Part shown: one piece after another, positions 26,701 to 35,231 of the stretch | Position numbering within the stretch: the stretch's first letter is position 1 | How the letters are laid out: each line of letters opens with the position of its first letter | Assembly (NCBI GenBank): GCA_017463255.1 | Contig: JAFTPP010000032.1 | Span: forward strand, 1 to 64,000 | DNA: 64,000 nt | Direction of reading: 5' to 3' | Source: Lachnospiraceae bacterium | GTDB taxonomy: Bacteria; Bacillota; Clostridia; Lachnospirales; Lachnospiraceae | Notes under the pieces: generated by a model | Databases searched by the model: none | Seen by the model: the letters and a program-made list of their open reading frames with translations, nothing else | Told to the model about the DNA's origin: nothing | Made by a program: the position numbers and the translations under genes

Positions 26701-27356
26701 CAATGAAGAAAGATATTTCATCCTTAAAGGATCAGATCCGTAAGCTGGGAGATGTGAATGTGAACGCTATTGAAGATTACAAAAATGTAATGGAGCGTTA
26801 TGAATTCTTAAAAACCCAGCATGACGATCTTGTGGAAGCAGAGCAAACCCTTCAAAAGATTATTGAAGAACTGGATGCTTCCATGCGAAAACAGTTTAAA
26901 GAGAAGTTTTCTGATATTTGCCGTGAATTCGATAAGGTATTTAAAGAATTATTCGGTGGCGGTAAGGGAACATTAGAGTTGATGGAAGAGGAAGACATCT
27001 TAGAGGCCGGAATCAGAATCATTGCCCAGCCGCCTGGAAAGAAATTGCAGAATATGATGCAGTTATCCGGTGGTGAAAAAGCATTGACGGCTATTGCCTT
27101 ATTATTTGCCATCCAGAACTTAAAACCTTCTCCGTTCTGTCTTCTTGACGAAATTGAAGCGGCACTTGATGAAAGTAATGTTGGCCGTTTCGCCAAATAC
27201 TTACATAAGCTTACCAAGCATACTCAGTTTATTGTTATTACACATAGACGTGGTACGATGGAAAGTGCGGACAGACTGTATGGTATTACCATGCAGGAAA
27301 AAGGTGTGTCTGCATTAGTAAGTGTAAGTCTTATTGACAGTCAGTTGGATGACTAA
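23796..27356 (+). CDS. smc: Chromosome segregation ATPase SMC
   Basis: SMC dimers load on DNA with ScpAB and organise the chromosome. The 1186-residue protein has an ABC head split by coiled coils: Walker A GPNGSGKSN (about 32-40) at the N-terminus, and the signature LSGGEKALTA and Walker B FCLLDEIEAALD near the C-terminus. Coiled coils (about 170-500 and 670-1020) flank a hinge at about 515-670 containing GRATFLPL and the glycine-rich GELLVPGGAISGGAF. Length is typical. scpA/scpB are not in this window. Position between rnc and ftsY is the conserved Firmicute order. Confidence 0.98.
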   Translation: MYLKNIEIHGFKSFANKINFKFHNGITGIVGPNGSGKSNVADAVRWVLGEQRIKQLRGASMQDVIFSGTELRKPLGYAYVAITLDNSDHQLAIDYEEVTVARRLYRSGESEYLINGTPCRLKDVNELFYDTGIGKEGYSIIGQGQIDKILSGKPEERRELFDEAAGIVKFKRRKYAAVKKLEDEQQNLIRVKDILGELEKQIGPLEKQAEKAKIYLKKKEELKTLDVNVFLLENQRLREQLSEVEGKLKIAGDDLATTTSQYENIKVEYENVEAQIERLEQAIEEGRANISNTSEIKGKLEGEINVLKEQINSAKGTEGHLKNRLDTVQKDVDSKEAEKQIILDEKKVIDEQLSRIEQVRDEAKNQLQEIQNQIENLNFKIEVAKNQIIDTLNERATIKSKMGRYDTMMEQINIRKAELNSRILRAKSSEDEQNAIIKEYEEAFEAVTNEISELNDTQKKAQQKERELKAKIDENEAKVSKLQEKYHQEKSKLDAISNITERYDGYGNSIRKVMEQKESHKGIIGVVADIIKVDAKYETAIETALGGNIQNVVTDDEETAKKMIQYLKENRFGRATFLPLTSITNPQEFKNPESLSEKGVIGMADELVDTAPEYRNVAKAMLGRIVVVDNVDHAVKIAKKYDYGIRMVTVEGELLVPGGAISGGAFKNNSNLLGRRREMDELSKQIKKIQDELATLKEEIEKEREERLNIRKENDERGNLIQKKFIEQNTARLNLSQAKEKKEETKRDFGDLKTEQIDIENQITEITRNKEDIIQKLADSEQFEIHVNEQIKEDQKSLEGLRSLETEQTAKVSELDVEVEKILQKEEFERQNVNRIEGELMRFTGELNEIKEGLLSTEEDVARKLHNIEEIEKTILASVSSKSDAEEKLKADIEKKDELSANQKKFFATREELAERMNNLDKEVYRLTAQKEKMEGSIEGFINYMWDEYEITLSDAASLRNEELTDLSAMKKDISSLKDQIRKLGDVNVNAIEDYKNVMERYEFLKTQHDDLVEAEQTLQKIIEELDASMRKQFKEKFSDICREFDKVFKELFGGGKGTLELMEEEDILEAGIRIIAQPPGKKLQNMMQLSGGEKALTAIALLFAIQNLKPSPFCLLDEIEAALDESNVGRFAKYLHKLTKHTQFIVITHRRGTMESADRLYGITMQEKGVSALVSVSLIDSQLDD

Positions 27357-27382
27357 AAAATAGAATTGAGTGGAACATATTT

Positions 27383-28363
27383 ATGAGTGAAGAAAAGTTA
27401 GGTTTTTTCGCCAGACTAAAAAAGGGACTTACCAAAACAAGAAACAATATTGTAAGTGGTTTGGACGCCCTGTTTAGCGGATTTTCAAAAATTGATGATG
27501 ATTTTTACGAAGAACTGGAAGAAATACTCATTATGGGTGATTTGGGTGTCAGAGCAACGGAAAACATCATTGATGAGATGAAAGAAAGAGTAAAAAAAGA
27601 CCATATTAAAGAACCTGCACAATTAAAAGAAGTTCTTATTGAAAGTATTAAAGAACAGATGCAGGTTACGGAAGCGGAATATGCTTTTGAAAAAGAACAG
27701 TCTGTTGTATTTGTAATCGGTGTAAACGGTGTGGGTAAAACAACTACTGTGGGTAAACTTGCGGGAAAATTAAAAAATGAAAACCGCAAAGTGCTTATGG
27801 CGGCAGCGGATACATTCCGTGCAGCAGCGGGAGAGCAGTTAACAGAATGGGCACATCGTGCAGGTTGTGATTTGATTCAGGGCGCAGAGGGTGCAGACCC
27901 TGCCAGTGTTATTTTTGATGCAGTAAGCGCTGCCAAAGCAAGAAATGTAGATGTGCTTTTATGCGATACGGCAGGAAGACTTCATAATAAGAAAAATCTT
28001 ATGGAAGAGCTCCGTAAGATGAACCGGATTATTGACAGGGAATTTCCAAATGCGCATCGTGAAAATCTGGTGGTACTGGATGCCACAACAGGTCAGAATG
28101 CACTTCAACAGGCAAGGGAGTTTGGTGAAGTTGCAGATTTAACCGGTATTATCCTTACAAAGATGGATGGAACCGCCAAGGGAGGAATTGCTGTGGCAAT
28201 TCAGTCAGAGCTTAAGATTCCTGTGAAATATATCGGAGTTGGTGAAACCATTGATGATTTACAGAAGTTTGATTCTAATGCATTTGTAAATGCACTTTTT
28301 GATGTGAAACAGTCTGAGGAGATGGATGATGGAACAGAAAATGTTAACATTGGAGAAATTTGA
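27383..28363 (+). CDS. ftsY: Signal recognition particle receptor FtsY
   Basis: FtsY docks SRP-ribosome complexes at the membrane. The 326-residue protein has a short N-terminal region, the helical N domain, and the GTPase G domain with GVNGVGKT (113-120), DTAGR and TKMDGTAKGG. It lacks a long acidic A domain, as usual in Firmicutes. Ffh, its partner, is in the same region (30846). The last 35 bases overlap the next gene. Confidence 0.97.
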   Translation: MSEEKLGFFARLKKGLTKTRNNIVSGLDALFSGFSKIDDDFYEELEEILIMGDLGVRATENIIDEMKERVKKDHIKEPAQLKEVLIESIKEQMQVTEAEYAFEKEQSVVFVIGVNGVGKTTTVGKLAGKLKNENRKVLMAAADTFRAAAGEQLTEWAHRAGCDLIQGAEGADPASVIFDAVSAAKARNVDVLLCDTAGRLHNKKNLMEELRKMNRIIDREFPNAHRENLVVLDATTGQNALQQAREFGEVADLTGIILTKMDGTAKGGIAVAIQSELKIPVKYIGVGETIDDLQKFDSNAFVNALFDVKQSEEMDDGTENVNIGEI

Positions 28364-29552
28364 GGAAGCATCTGAAGTTGTAAAAAGAGTAGCTTCTGAG
28401 ACAAAACTTGTTTATAGTGAATATTTTAGTGCACAGTGTGGTAATAAGGTTTTTTTTAAACCTGAAAACATGCAGTTTACGGGAGCATACAAATTAAGAG
28501 GTGCCTACTATAAAATGAGCACTCTTTCAAAAGAAGAATTAGAAAAGGGGGTAATTACAGCATCTGCCGGTAATCACGCACAAGGGGTAGCCTATGCGGC
28601 AAAAAGCTTTGGTGCCAAAGCAACCATTGTAATGCCGACTACCACACCGCTTATGAAAGTAAACCGTACTAAAGGTTATGGTGCGGAAGTAATTCTTCAT
28701 GGAGATGTTTATGACGAAGCTTGCGATTATGCCTTAAAATTAACGGAAGAAAGAGGCGCAACCTTTATTCATCCCTTTGATGATCTTACTGTGGCTACGG
28801 GACAGGGAACCATAGCTATGGAGATTTTTAAAGAGCTTCCTTTGGTAGATTATATTTTGGTACCGATTGGGGGAGGCGGCCTTGCCACAGGTGTTTCTAC
28901 ACTTGCCAAATTATTAAATCCCAAAATTAAAGTAATTGGTGTAGAACCTGCAGGTGCAAATTGTATGCAGGAATCTTTCAGGGAAGGAAAAGTAGTAACA
29001 CTTCCAAGCGTAAGTACCATTGCAGACGGTACGGCTGTGAAAACACCGGGAAGTTTATTATTCCCATATTTACAACAGAATCTTGATGATATTCTGACTG
29101 TAGATGATGTGGATTTGGTTGTTGCATTCCTTGATATGGTTGAAAATCATAAAATGGTTGTGGAAAACTCAGGTTTGTTAACAGTAGCCGCATTAAAACA
29201 GCTTGATGTTAAGAATAAGAAAGTGGTTTCTATTTTAAGCGGAGGAAACATGGATATTATCACCATGTCTTCTGTGGTACAACAGGGACTTATTTTCAGA
29301 GACAGAATCTTTACGGTTTCTGTTCTGTTACCGGATAAACCGGGTGAATTAAGCCGTGTGGCTGATGTGATTGCGAAAAACAGCGGTAATGTTATTAAGC
29401 TTGAACATAATCAGTTTGTATCCATTAACAGAAGTGCAGCAGTAGAACTCCGTATTACAATTGAAGCATTTGGTACTGATCATAAGCTTCAGATTTTGGA
29501 TGCTTTAGAAAGCGGTAATTATCGGCCTAAGTTAGTAAGAACCAATATTTAG
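28329..29552 (+). CDS. ilvA: Threonine ammonia-lyase (dehydratase)
   Basis: A PLP enzyme deaminating threonine to 2-oxobutyrate. The 407-residue product has the PLP-lysine segment FTGAYKLRGA, the SAGNHAQG loop and GGGGLATG phosphate site, plus a short C-terminal ACT-like domain (about 330-400; VLLPDKPGELSRVADVIA). This size fits the TdcB-like clostridial form, so the role may be catabolic as well as for isoleucine synthesis. GAGGAG (28316-28321) inside ftsY best fits ATG 28329. The 35-base overlap with ftsY is long for this block. Confidence 0.9.
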   Translation: MEQKMLTLEKFEEASEVVKRVASETKLVYSEYFSAQCGNKVFFKPENMQFTGAYKLRGAYYKMSTLSKEELEKGVITASAGNHAQGVAYAAKSFGAKATIVMPTTTPLMKVNRTKGYGAEVILHGDVYDEACDYALKLTEERGATFIHPFDDLTVATGQGTIAMEIFKELPLVDYILVPIGGGGLATGVSTLAKLLNPKIKVIGVEPAGANCMQESFREGKVVTLPSVSTIADGTAVKTPGSLLFPYLQQNLDDILTVDDVDLVVAFLDMVENHKMVVENSGLLTVAALKQLDVKNKKVVSILSGGNMDIITMSSVVQQGLIFRDRIFTVSVLLPDKPGELSRVADVIAKNSGNVIKLEHNQFVSINRSAAVELRITIEAFGTDHKLQILDALESGNYRPKLVRTNI

Positions 29553-29569
29553 GAGTATATATGTGTAAA

Positions 29570-29614
29570 AAAAGGAAACAATTATCTTATGAAAAAGATA
29601 GTGCGTTTCCTTTT
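29570..29614 (+). promoter_or_regulatory. Hairpin enclosing the yitT-type gene's SD and start
   Basis: AAAAGGAAAC (29570-29579) can pair perfectly with GTTTCCTTTT (29605-29614). The only SD-like sequence (AAGGAA) is in the left arm and ATG 29589 is in the loop, so translation may be limited. It may instead be a weak terminator for the upstream gene. Confidence 0.4.
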
Positions 29615-30437
29615 ATTATTTATGGCTGCAATTGTATATTCGGCAGGAGTCAGTTTGTTTTTGGACCCAAATGATTTGGCGCCCGGTGGAGTGACGGGGA
29701 TTTCTATTCTGCTAAATCGTCTGATTCGGGTAGAAACAGGAACGCTGATACTGATACTGAATATTCCCATTATGATTCTGGGAATATGGAAATTTGGTTG
29801 GAAATTAATTGCGTCTACGGTATATATGTTACTTTTAATCTCCGCATTTACCAATCTGTTTTCTGAGTATGTGGGAGGAGTTACTAATGACAGGGTAATT
29901 GCAGCAGTGCTTGGGGGCAGTCTTGTGGCAATTGGTATGGGTGTTACTTTTTTATGCCGTGCTACCACCGGAGGAATTGATATTATTATTAAAATACTCC
30001 GTTTAAGATTCAGGCATTTAAAAACCGGTGCCCTCTTTTTGATGATTGATTTTGTGATAGTAAGCATTTCGGGTATTGTATTTATGAATATTGATAATGC
30101 CGTGTATGCCATGATATCTGTTTTTATCAGTACCAATGTATTAGATATGATTTTATACGGCAGGGATGAGGCGAAGATATTTTACATTATGAGTAATCAC
30201 GCTGAAAAAATCACTGCCCGCATTTTATTGGAGCTTGGTATAGGTGCAACTTATTTAAATGGGATAGGTGCATATAGTAAACAGGATAAAAAAGTTATTT
30301 TTTGTGTTATGCGTAAACAATTAACTCCCAGGGCCATTCAAATTGTGCATACAGAGGATCCGGATGCATTTTTAGTTATTTCGGGAGCCAATGAGATATT
30401 TGGTGAAGGATATAAAAGATATGGAGAAACTATTTGA
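29589..30437 (+). CDS. YitT family membrane protein
   Basis: The 282-residue protein has about five N-terminal membrane helices (DUF161/YitT membrane part; [14 protein letters not shown] loop, [16 protein letters not shown]) and a C-terminal cytoplasmic DUF2179 domain (about 195-278; [22 protein letters not shown]). Transported substrate is not established. It is an insert, with the threonine dehydratase, between ftsY and ylxM, which are usually adjacent. Confidence 0.88.
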   Translation: MKKIVRFLLLFMAAIVYSAGVSLFLDPNDLAPGGVTGISILLNRLIRVETGTLILILNIPIMILGIWKFGWKLIASTVYMLLLISAFTNLFSEYVGGVTNDRVIAAVLGGSLVAIGMGVTFLCRATTGGIDIIIKILRLRFRHLKTGALFLMIDFVIVSISGIVFMNIDNAVYAMISVFISTNVLDMILYGRDEAKIFYIMSNHAEKITARILLELGIGATYLNGIGAYSKQDKKVIFCVMRKQLTPRAIQIVHTEDPDAFLVISGANEIFGEGYKRYGETI

Positions 30438-30464
30438 GGTGTCAAGAAAAAATACTTGACACCT
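30437..30464. promoter_or_regulatory. Perfect 10-bp inverted repeat over the ylxM -35 box
   Basis: AGGTGTCAAG (30437-30446), 8-base spacer, CTTGACACCT (30455-30464). The right arm contains the -35 TTGACA. It has no T run after it, so it reads better as an operator than as a terminator. Confidence 0.5.
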
Positions 30465-30484
30465 TGCTTTATGTAGTGTATTAT
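30456..30484 (+). promoter_or_regulatory. Promoter of ylxM-ffh
   Basis: -35 TTGACA (30456-30461), 17-bp spacer, -10 TATTAT (30479-30484). TATACT at 30482-30487 with a 20-bp spacer is an alternative. Confidence 0.7.
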
Positions 30485-30529
30485 ACTCAAGGAGTTGCGT
30501 TTTGTGTACTAAGAATCAGGAGAGAAAAC

Positions 30530-30844
30530 GTGGAAAAAATCGTTGTTCAAGGCAGATTATATGATTTTTATGGTGAACTTTTGACAGAGCATCAGAGGAC
30601 AGTATATGAGGATGCAGTGTACAATGACATGTCACTTAGTGAAATTGCTGCGATTCAGGGAATTAGCAGACAGGGAGTACATGATTTGATTAAGCGATGT
30701 GATAAGATTCTGAATGATTATGAGGCAAAGTTACATCTGGTAGAGAAATTTGATACCGCAAGACGCAAGGTGGAACAGATTCAAAGTCTTACTACAGATC
30801 ATAGAATCAAACAGCTGACGACTGAAATTTTGGAGGATTTTTAA
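30530..30844 (+). CDS. YlxM family DNA-binding protein
   Basis: The 104-residue helix-turn-helix protein ([38 protein letters not shown], like sigma region 4) normally sits before ffh and is tied to SRP. I start at GTG 30530 because AGGAGA lies 6 bases before it; reading further upstream would run through the promoter. ffh follows 1 base after the stop. Confidence 0.92.
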   Translation: MEKIVVQGRLYDFYGELLTEHQRTVYEDAVYNDMSLSEIAAIQGISRQGVHDLIKRCDKILNDYEAKLHLVEKFDTARRKVEQIQSLTTDHRIKQLTTEILEDF

Positions 30845-30845
30845 A

Positions 30846-32207
30846 TTGGCATTTGAAAGTTTAACCGATAAATTGCAGAATGTATTTAAGAGTCTCCGTA
30901 GCAAAGGCAGACTTACCGAAGAGGATGTTAAGTCGGCTCTTAAGGAAGTTAAGATGGCGCTTTTAGAGGCGGATGTTAACTTCAAGGTAGTGAAGCAGTT
31001 TGTAAAAGCTGTGGAAGAACGGGCAATTGGTCAGGATGTTTTAACCGGGTTAAATCCGGGACAGATGGTAGTTAAGATTGTAAATGAAGAGATGATTTCT
31101 CTCATGGGCTCTGAGACAACGGAGATAACTTTTGCGCCGGGAAAAGCCATTACAGTTATTATGATGTGTGGTCTTCAGGGTGCCGGTAAAACTACCACAA
31201 CAGCCAAGATTGCAGGCAAGCTTAAGTTAAAAGGTAAGAAACCATTGTTGGTTGCCTGTGATATTTACAGACCCGCAGCGATAAAGCAGTTGCAGATTAA
31301 TGGTGAGAAACAGGAAGTTGACGTTTTTGCCATGGGAGATAATAACAAGGTCAGTGATATTGCAAAAGCTTCCATTGCACATGCAGAAAAAAACGGACAC
31401 AATGTTGTCATTTTAGATACCGCCGGACGACTTCATGTAGATGAAGATATGATGGCTGAGTTACAGGAAATCAAACAGGTATTAACCGTTCATCAGACAT
31501 TACTTGTTGTAGATGCTATGACAGGTCAGGATGCAGTCAATGTAGCCAAAGAGTTTGATGAAAAAGTTTCTATAGATGGTGTTGTATTAACCAAGATGGA
31601 TGGTGATACCAGAGGTGGTGCAGCGCTTTCCATTAAAGCAGTTACAGGTAAGCCAATATTGTATGTAGGTATGGGAGAAAAGCTTTCTGATTTGGAACAG
31701 TTTTATCCTGACCGAATGGCAAACAGAATCCTCGGAATGGGAGACATTTTAACCTTAATCGAAAAGGTACAGGTTGACATAGATGAGGAAAAAGAACGGG
31801 AAATGGCATCCCGTATGAAGAAGGGTAAATTTGATTTTAATGATTACCTGGAAAGCATGAAACAGATGAAAAAGATGGGCGGTCTATCCTCCATTATGGG
31901 TATGTTACCCGGTATGGGAAAGATGAAAGACATTGAGTCCATGGTGGATGAAAAGCAGTTAGCCCGAATGGAAGCCATTGTGTTGTCCATGACACCGGCT
32001 GAACGCGAGAATCCCAAGTTATTGAATCCAAGCCGTAAGCACCGAATTGCAAAAGGTGCAGGCGTTGATATAGCAGTTGTGAATCGTTTTATTAAGCAGT
32101 TCGAGCAGAGTCAGAAAATGATGAAGCAGATGCCGGGAATGTTCGGCGGTAAGAAAGGCAGAGGCGGTTTCCCAATGGGTGGCTTTGGAGGAAGAAAATT
32201 TTTCTAA
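30846..32207 (+). CDS. ffh: Signal recognition particle protein Ffh
   Basis: Ffh binds signal peptides and 4.5S/6S RNA and pairs with FtsY. The 453-residue protein has the N domain, GTPase motifs GLQGAGKT (109-116), DTAGRLH and TKMDGDTRGG, and a Met-rich M domain (MKKMGGLSSIMGMLPGMGKM and the C-terminal MMKQMPGMFGG). The start is TTG 30846 with GGAGG upstream. rpsP follows with a 37-base gap. Confidence 0.97.
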   Translation: MAFESLTDKLQNVFKSLRSKGRLTEEDVKSALKEVKMALLEADVNFKVVKQFVKAVEERAIGQDVLTGLNPGQMVVKIVNEEMISLMGSETTEITFAPGKAITVIMMCGLQGAGKTTTTAKIAGKLKLKGKKPLLVACDIYRPAAIKQLQINGEKQEVDVFAMGDNNKVSDIAKASIAHAEKNGHNVVILDTAGRLHVDEDMMAELQEIKQVLTVHQTLLVVDAMTGQDAVNVAKEFDEKVSIDGVVLTKMDGDTRGGAALSIKAVTGKPILYVGMGEKLSDLEQFYPDRMANRILGMGDILTLIEKVQVDIDEEKEREMASRMKKGKFDFNDYLESMKQMKKMGGLSSIMGMLPGMGKMKDIESMVDEKQLARMEAIVLSMTPAERENPKLLNPSRKHRIAKGAGVDIAVVNRFIKQFEQSQKMMKQMPGMFGGKKGRGGFPMGGFGGRKFF

Positions 32208-32244
32208 ATAAAAATTGTAAATATTTTAACGGAGGTAAAAAAAG

Positions 32245-32487
32245 ATGGCAGTAAAGATCAGATTAAGAAGAATGGGACAGAAGAAAGCACCTTACTATAG
32301 AATCGTAGTAGCTGATTCAAGATCTCCTAGAGATGGTAAATGCATCGAAGAAATCGGAACATATGATCCAAATACAGAGCCAAGCACATTCAAAGTTAAT
32401 GAAGAATTAGCTAAGAAATGGATTGCTAACGGAGCTCAGCCAACAGAAGTTGTAGCTAAAATCTTTAAACAGGCTGGTATTAACTAA
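32245..32487 (+). CDS. rpsP: Ribosomal protein S16
   Basis: The 80-residue small-subunit protein S16 matches the family from the start ([24 protein letters not shown]). Strong SD GGAGG. It begins the conserved run rpsP-khpA-rimM-trmD-rplS. Confidence 0.98.
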   Translation: MAVKIRLRRMGQKKAPYYRIVVADSRSPRDGKCIEEIGTYDPNTEPSTFKVNEELAKKWIANGAQPTEVVAKIFKQAGIN

Positions 32488-32516
32488 TCTGTAGTTACGC
32501 TTTTGGAGGTGGATTA

Positions 32517-32744
32517 ATGAAAGATTTAGTAGAAGTTATCGCAAAAGCACTTGTTGATAATCCAAATGAAGTTGTTGTTACAGAAAAAGAGAATGGTAAG
32601 AATATTACAATCGAACTTCATGTTGCAGCAGCAGATATGGGAAAAGTAATCGGAAAACAGGGAAGAATTGCAAAAGCAATCCGTTCTGTGGTAAAAGCAG
32701 CATCTTCCAAAGAGAATAAGAAGGTAGATGTTGAAATCGTATAA
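32517..32744 (+). CDS. khpA: KH-domain RNA-binding protein KhpA
   Basis: A 75-residue single KH domain (YlqC type) with the GKVIGKQGRIAKAIR nucleic-acid-binding loop. KhpA works with KhpB in RNA metabolism and cell-size control in several Firmicutes. Position between rpsP and rimM is conserved. Confidence 0.95.
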   Translation: MKDLVEVIAKALVDNPNEVVVTEKENGKNITIELHVAAADMGKVIGKQGRIAKAIRSVVKAASSKENKKVDVEIV

Positions 32745-32768
32745 GACTTTTCTGAGTGAAACACAATA

Positions 32769-32798
32769 GGCCCTGACACCTTTAATGGTGTGAGGGCC
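32769..32798 (+). other. Stable hairpin between khpA and rimM
   Basis: GGCCCTGACACC and GGTGTGAGGGCC pair over 12 positions with a single G-G mismatch and a 6-base loop. No T run follows, so it is not a standard terminator. It may set an mRNA processing or stability boundary between the rpsP-khpA and rimM-trmD parts. Confidence 0.7.
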
Positions 32799-32839
32799 AT
32801 AACACATTAAAGAACCAATTGAAAGATGGTGGAACAGTA

Positions 32840-33349
32840 ATGGAACAGACGTTGAGAGTTGGAGTAATTACCACGACGCACGGAATTCGTGGGGAAGTCA
32901 AGGTATTTCCTACTACAGATGATGCAAAACGATTTAAAAAATTGAAAGAAGTTCTTTTGGATACAGGGAAGGACATGCTTGCGATGGAAATTGAAAGTGT
33001 AAAGTTCTTTAAGCAGTATGTCATTCTTAAATTCAAAGGGTTTGATGATATTAATCAGATAGAAAAATACAAAGGTAAGGATTTGTATGTAACAAGAGAA
33101 AACGCAGTAAAATTGCAAAAGGATGAATATTTTATTGTGGACTTAATCGGTCTTAAGGTTATTCTTGAGGATGACAGTGAATTTGGTGTTTTAACTGAAG
33201 TGCTACAAACAGGCGCCAATGATGTATATGAAGTAGAAATGACAGATGGAAGGGAAGTATTGCTTCCGGCTATCAAGGATTGTATCAAAGAGGTCAATCT
33301 CTTAGAAGGGTATATCCGCGTTCATATTATGGAAGGATTATTGGATTAA
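32840..33349 (+). CDS. rimM: Ribosome maturation factor RimM
   Basis: RimM helps 30S head assembly. The 169-residue protein has the N-terminal RimM domain ([22 protein letters not shown]) and a C-terminal PRC barrel ([11 protein letters not shown] ... [11 protein letters not shown]). GGTGG suits ATG 32840. Its stop overlaps the trmD start by one base (TAATG), indicating translational coupling. Confidence 0.96.
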   Translation: MEQTLRVGVITTTHGIRGEVKVFPTTDDAKRFKKLKEVLLDTGKDMLAMEIESVKFFKQYVILKFKGFDDINQIEKYKGKDLYVTRENAVKLQKDEYFIVDLIGLKVILEDDSEFGVLTEVLQTGANDVYEVEMTDGREVLLPAIKDCIKEVNLLEGYIRVHIMEGLLD

Positions 33350-34119
33350 TGGAATTTCATGTTTTAACTCTTTTTCCGGAAATGGTTCTGGATGGTTTGA
33401 ATACCAGTATTTTAAAACGGGCTATTGAAAAAGAGCAAATAAAGATTAATGCAATTAATATCAGGGATTATACAACGGACAAGCATAAAAAGGTAGATGA
33501 TTATACTTATGGCGGAGGTGCCGGTATGCTAATGCAGGCACAACCCGTATATGATGCTTACTGTGATGTGGTAAATAAACGGAAAAAGCGTGACAGAGTC
33601 CGGGTTGTATATGTAACGCCTCAAGGGAAAGTGTTTGACCAAAAGATGGCAGAGCAGTTTGCTTCTGAAGAGGACCTTGTGATTTTATGCGGACATTATG
33701 AAGGTATCGATGAACGGGTATTGGAAGAAATTGTTACGGATTATGTTTCCATAGGTGATTATGTGCTTACAGGCGGAGAACTGCCGGCAATGGTAATGAT
33801 TGATGCCATAGCAAGACTGGTACCCGGAGTTTTAAACAATGATGAGTCGGCTTCTACGGAATCCTTTGCAGGAAATCTTTTGGAGTATCCCCAGTATTCA
33901 AGACCGGAAGAGTGGAATGGGAAACGGGTCCCGGAGGTATTATTAAGCGGTAATCATAAAAAAATTGCAGAATGGCGCTTGGAACAATCTAAGATTAGGA
34001 CTAAGGAACGGCGTCCCGATTTATATGAAAAATATGAAAAAGAAGAGAAAGAACGGGAAGCTGCCAGGAGAGCCTTGAAAGAAGAACAGAAGCGCTTAAG
34101 AAGAATGGGAAAAATATAA
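33349..34119 (+). CDS. trmD: tRNA (guanine-37-N1) methyltransferase
   Basis: TrmD methylates G37 next to the anticodon with SAM, preventing +1 frameshifts. The 256-residue SPOUT enzyme has the trefoil-knot motifs ILCGHYEGIDERV and SIGDYVLTGGELPAM. Its C-terminal tail is very Lys/Glu/Arg-rich. It overlaps rimM by one base. Confidence 0.97.
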   Translation: MEFHVLTLFPEMVLDGLNTSILKRAIEKEQIKINAINIRDYTTDKHKKVDDYTYGGGAGMLMQAQPVYDAYCDVVNKRKKRDRVRVVYVTPQGKVFDQKMAEQFASEEDLVILCGHYEGIDERVLEEIVTDYVSIGDYVLTGGELPAMVMIDAIARLVPGVLNNDESASTESFAGNLLEYPQYSRPEEWNGKRVPEVLLSGNHKKIAEWRLEQSKIRTKERRPDLYEKYEKEEKEREAARRALKEEQKRLRRMGKI

Positions 34120-34127
34120 AAAAACAC

Positions 34128-34156
34128 TTGCATTTTATGGTGTTATATGATAAATT
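34128..34156 (+). promoter_or_regulatory. Promoter of rplS
   Basis: -35 TTGCAT (34128-34133), 17-bp spacer, extended -10 TGATAAATT (core 34151-34156). rplS thus has its own transcript in addition to readthrough from trmD. Confidence 0.6.
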
Positions 34157-34160
34157 ATAT

Positions 34161-34222
34161 GCGTTGCGAATAAAAGATGGTCCTCTGTTACATTTGTATT
34201 AAGAACATCCATATTTATAAGG
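34161..34222 (+). ncRNA. Candidate L19 ribosomal-protein leader
   Basis: The leader between the rplS promoter and its SD contains GATGGTCCTCTGTTA and AAGAACATCCAT. ATGG and CCAT can close a stem and the inner bases form a looped structure, like the L19 autoregulatory leader of low-GC Gram-positives. I recall the pattern but cannot score the covariance model. Confidence 0.45.
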
Positions 34223-34231
34223 AGATTTAAA

Positions 34232-34579
34232 ATGAACGAAATTATCAAAGAAATCGAACAGGCTCAGTTAAAAGAAGCTGCTCCTGAATTCCATGTTGGT
34301 GATACTGTAAGAGTATACGGTAAAATCAAAGAAGGTAACCGCGAAAGAATCCAGGTTTTCGAAGGAACTGTACTTAAGAGACAGGGCGGAAGCAACAGAG
34401 AAACTTTCACAGTTAGAAAAACATCAAACGGTATTGGTGTAGAAAAGACTTGGCCATTACACTCTCCAAACGTAGAGAAGATTGAAATCGTTAGACTTGG
34501 TAAAGTAAGACGTGCAAAACTTAACTACTTAAGAGACAGAGTTGGTAAGAAAGCTAAAGTTAAAGAATTAGTTAAATAA
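34232..34579 (+). CDS. rplS: Ribosomal protein L19
   Basis: The 115-residue large-subunit protein at the 30S-50S interface matches the family ([38 protein letters not shown]). SD AAGGAG is 8 bases before ATG. It probably autoregulates through the leader upstream. A terminator follows. Confidence 0.98.
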   Translation: MNEIIKEIEQAQLKEAAPEFHVGDTVRVYGKIKEGNRERIQVFEGTVLKRQGGSNRETFTVRKTSNGIGVEKTWPLHSPNVEKIEIVRLGKVRRAKLNYLRDRVGKKAKVKELVK

Positions 34580-34590
34580 GATTTTAGGCG

Positions 34591-34626
34591 AGGGACAAAT
34601 ACACTATATGTACTTGTCCCTTTTTG
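34591..34626 (+). terminator. Terminator after rplS
   Basis: Stem AGGGACAA / TTGTCCCT with a 15-base loop that can pair further, followed by TTTTTG. Confidence 0.85.
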
Positions 34627-34643
34627 CACGATAGGAAGGTTTT

Positions 34644-35231
34644 ATGAGAAGAAGAGGCGGACTTAATTTTTACCGGCGTAAGAAAAAAGTAAATCCGTTA
34701 GTAATCCGTGAAATCCTTATTTGGATTTTAGGAATTGGCATAACGGCTTTTGTTGCGTTTGTTCTCGTTTTTTGTATAGGGTTAAAGACCAGTATTATCG
34801 GTGACTCTATGAAACCCACGTTATATAACGGACAGGAAATATATATTAATAGAATAGCCTATTATTTTACGTCGCCAAAGCGGGGGGATGTTATTGTTTT
34901 TACGCCTGCTGGAAATACCAATACTCATTATTATGTAAAAAGAGTAATCGGTTTACCCGGTGAAACGATTCAAATACGTGGTGGTAAGATATATATTGAT
35001 GATGTTTTGTATGAAGAAGATACAGAGGTTTTTGATTTAATAGAGGACGCCGGAATAGCCGAGAATGAGATTACCCTTGCGAAAGGTGAGTATTTTGTTT
35101 TAGGAGATAACAGAAATAACAGTGAAGATAGCCGCTCTGCCAATATTGGAGTGATTTCTAAGGAAAATATCTTGGGGAAAGCCTGGCTTCATATGGCGTG
35201 TGAGGAAGATGGAATGGGGTTGATAGAATAA
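34644..35231 (+). CDS. lepB: Signal peptidase I (first copy)
   Basis: Cuts signal peptides at the outer face of the membrane. The 195-residue protein has a basic N-terminus, one membrane helix (about 22-46), nucleophile S55 in GDSMKPTL and general-base K99 in YYVKRVIGLPGE. GDNRNNSEDSR is the third conserved box. Its stop overlaps the rbgA start by one base. A second copy lies just after rbgA. Confidence 0.95.
   Translation: MRRRGGLNFYRRKKKVNPLVIREILIWILGIGITAFVAFVLVFCIGLKTSIIGDSMKPTLYNGQEIYINRIAYYFTSPKRGDVIVFTPAGNTNTHYYVKRVIGLPGETIQIRGGKIYIDDVLYEEDTEVFDLIEDAGIAENEITLAKGEYFVLGDNRNNSEDSRSANIGVISKENILGKAWLHMACEEDGMGLIE

Noticed and set aside
32769..32798. Terminator between khpA and rimM
   Set aside because: The stem is strong but no T run follows, and rimM-trmD have no promoter of their own that I can see; listed as a processing-type hairpin.
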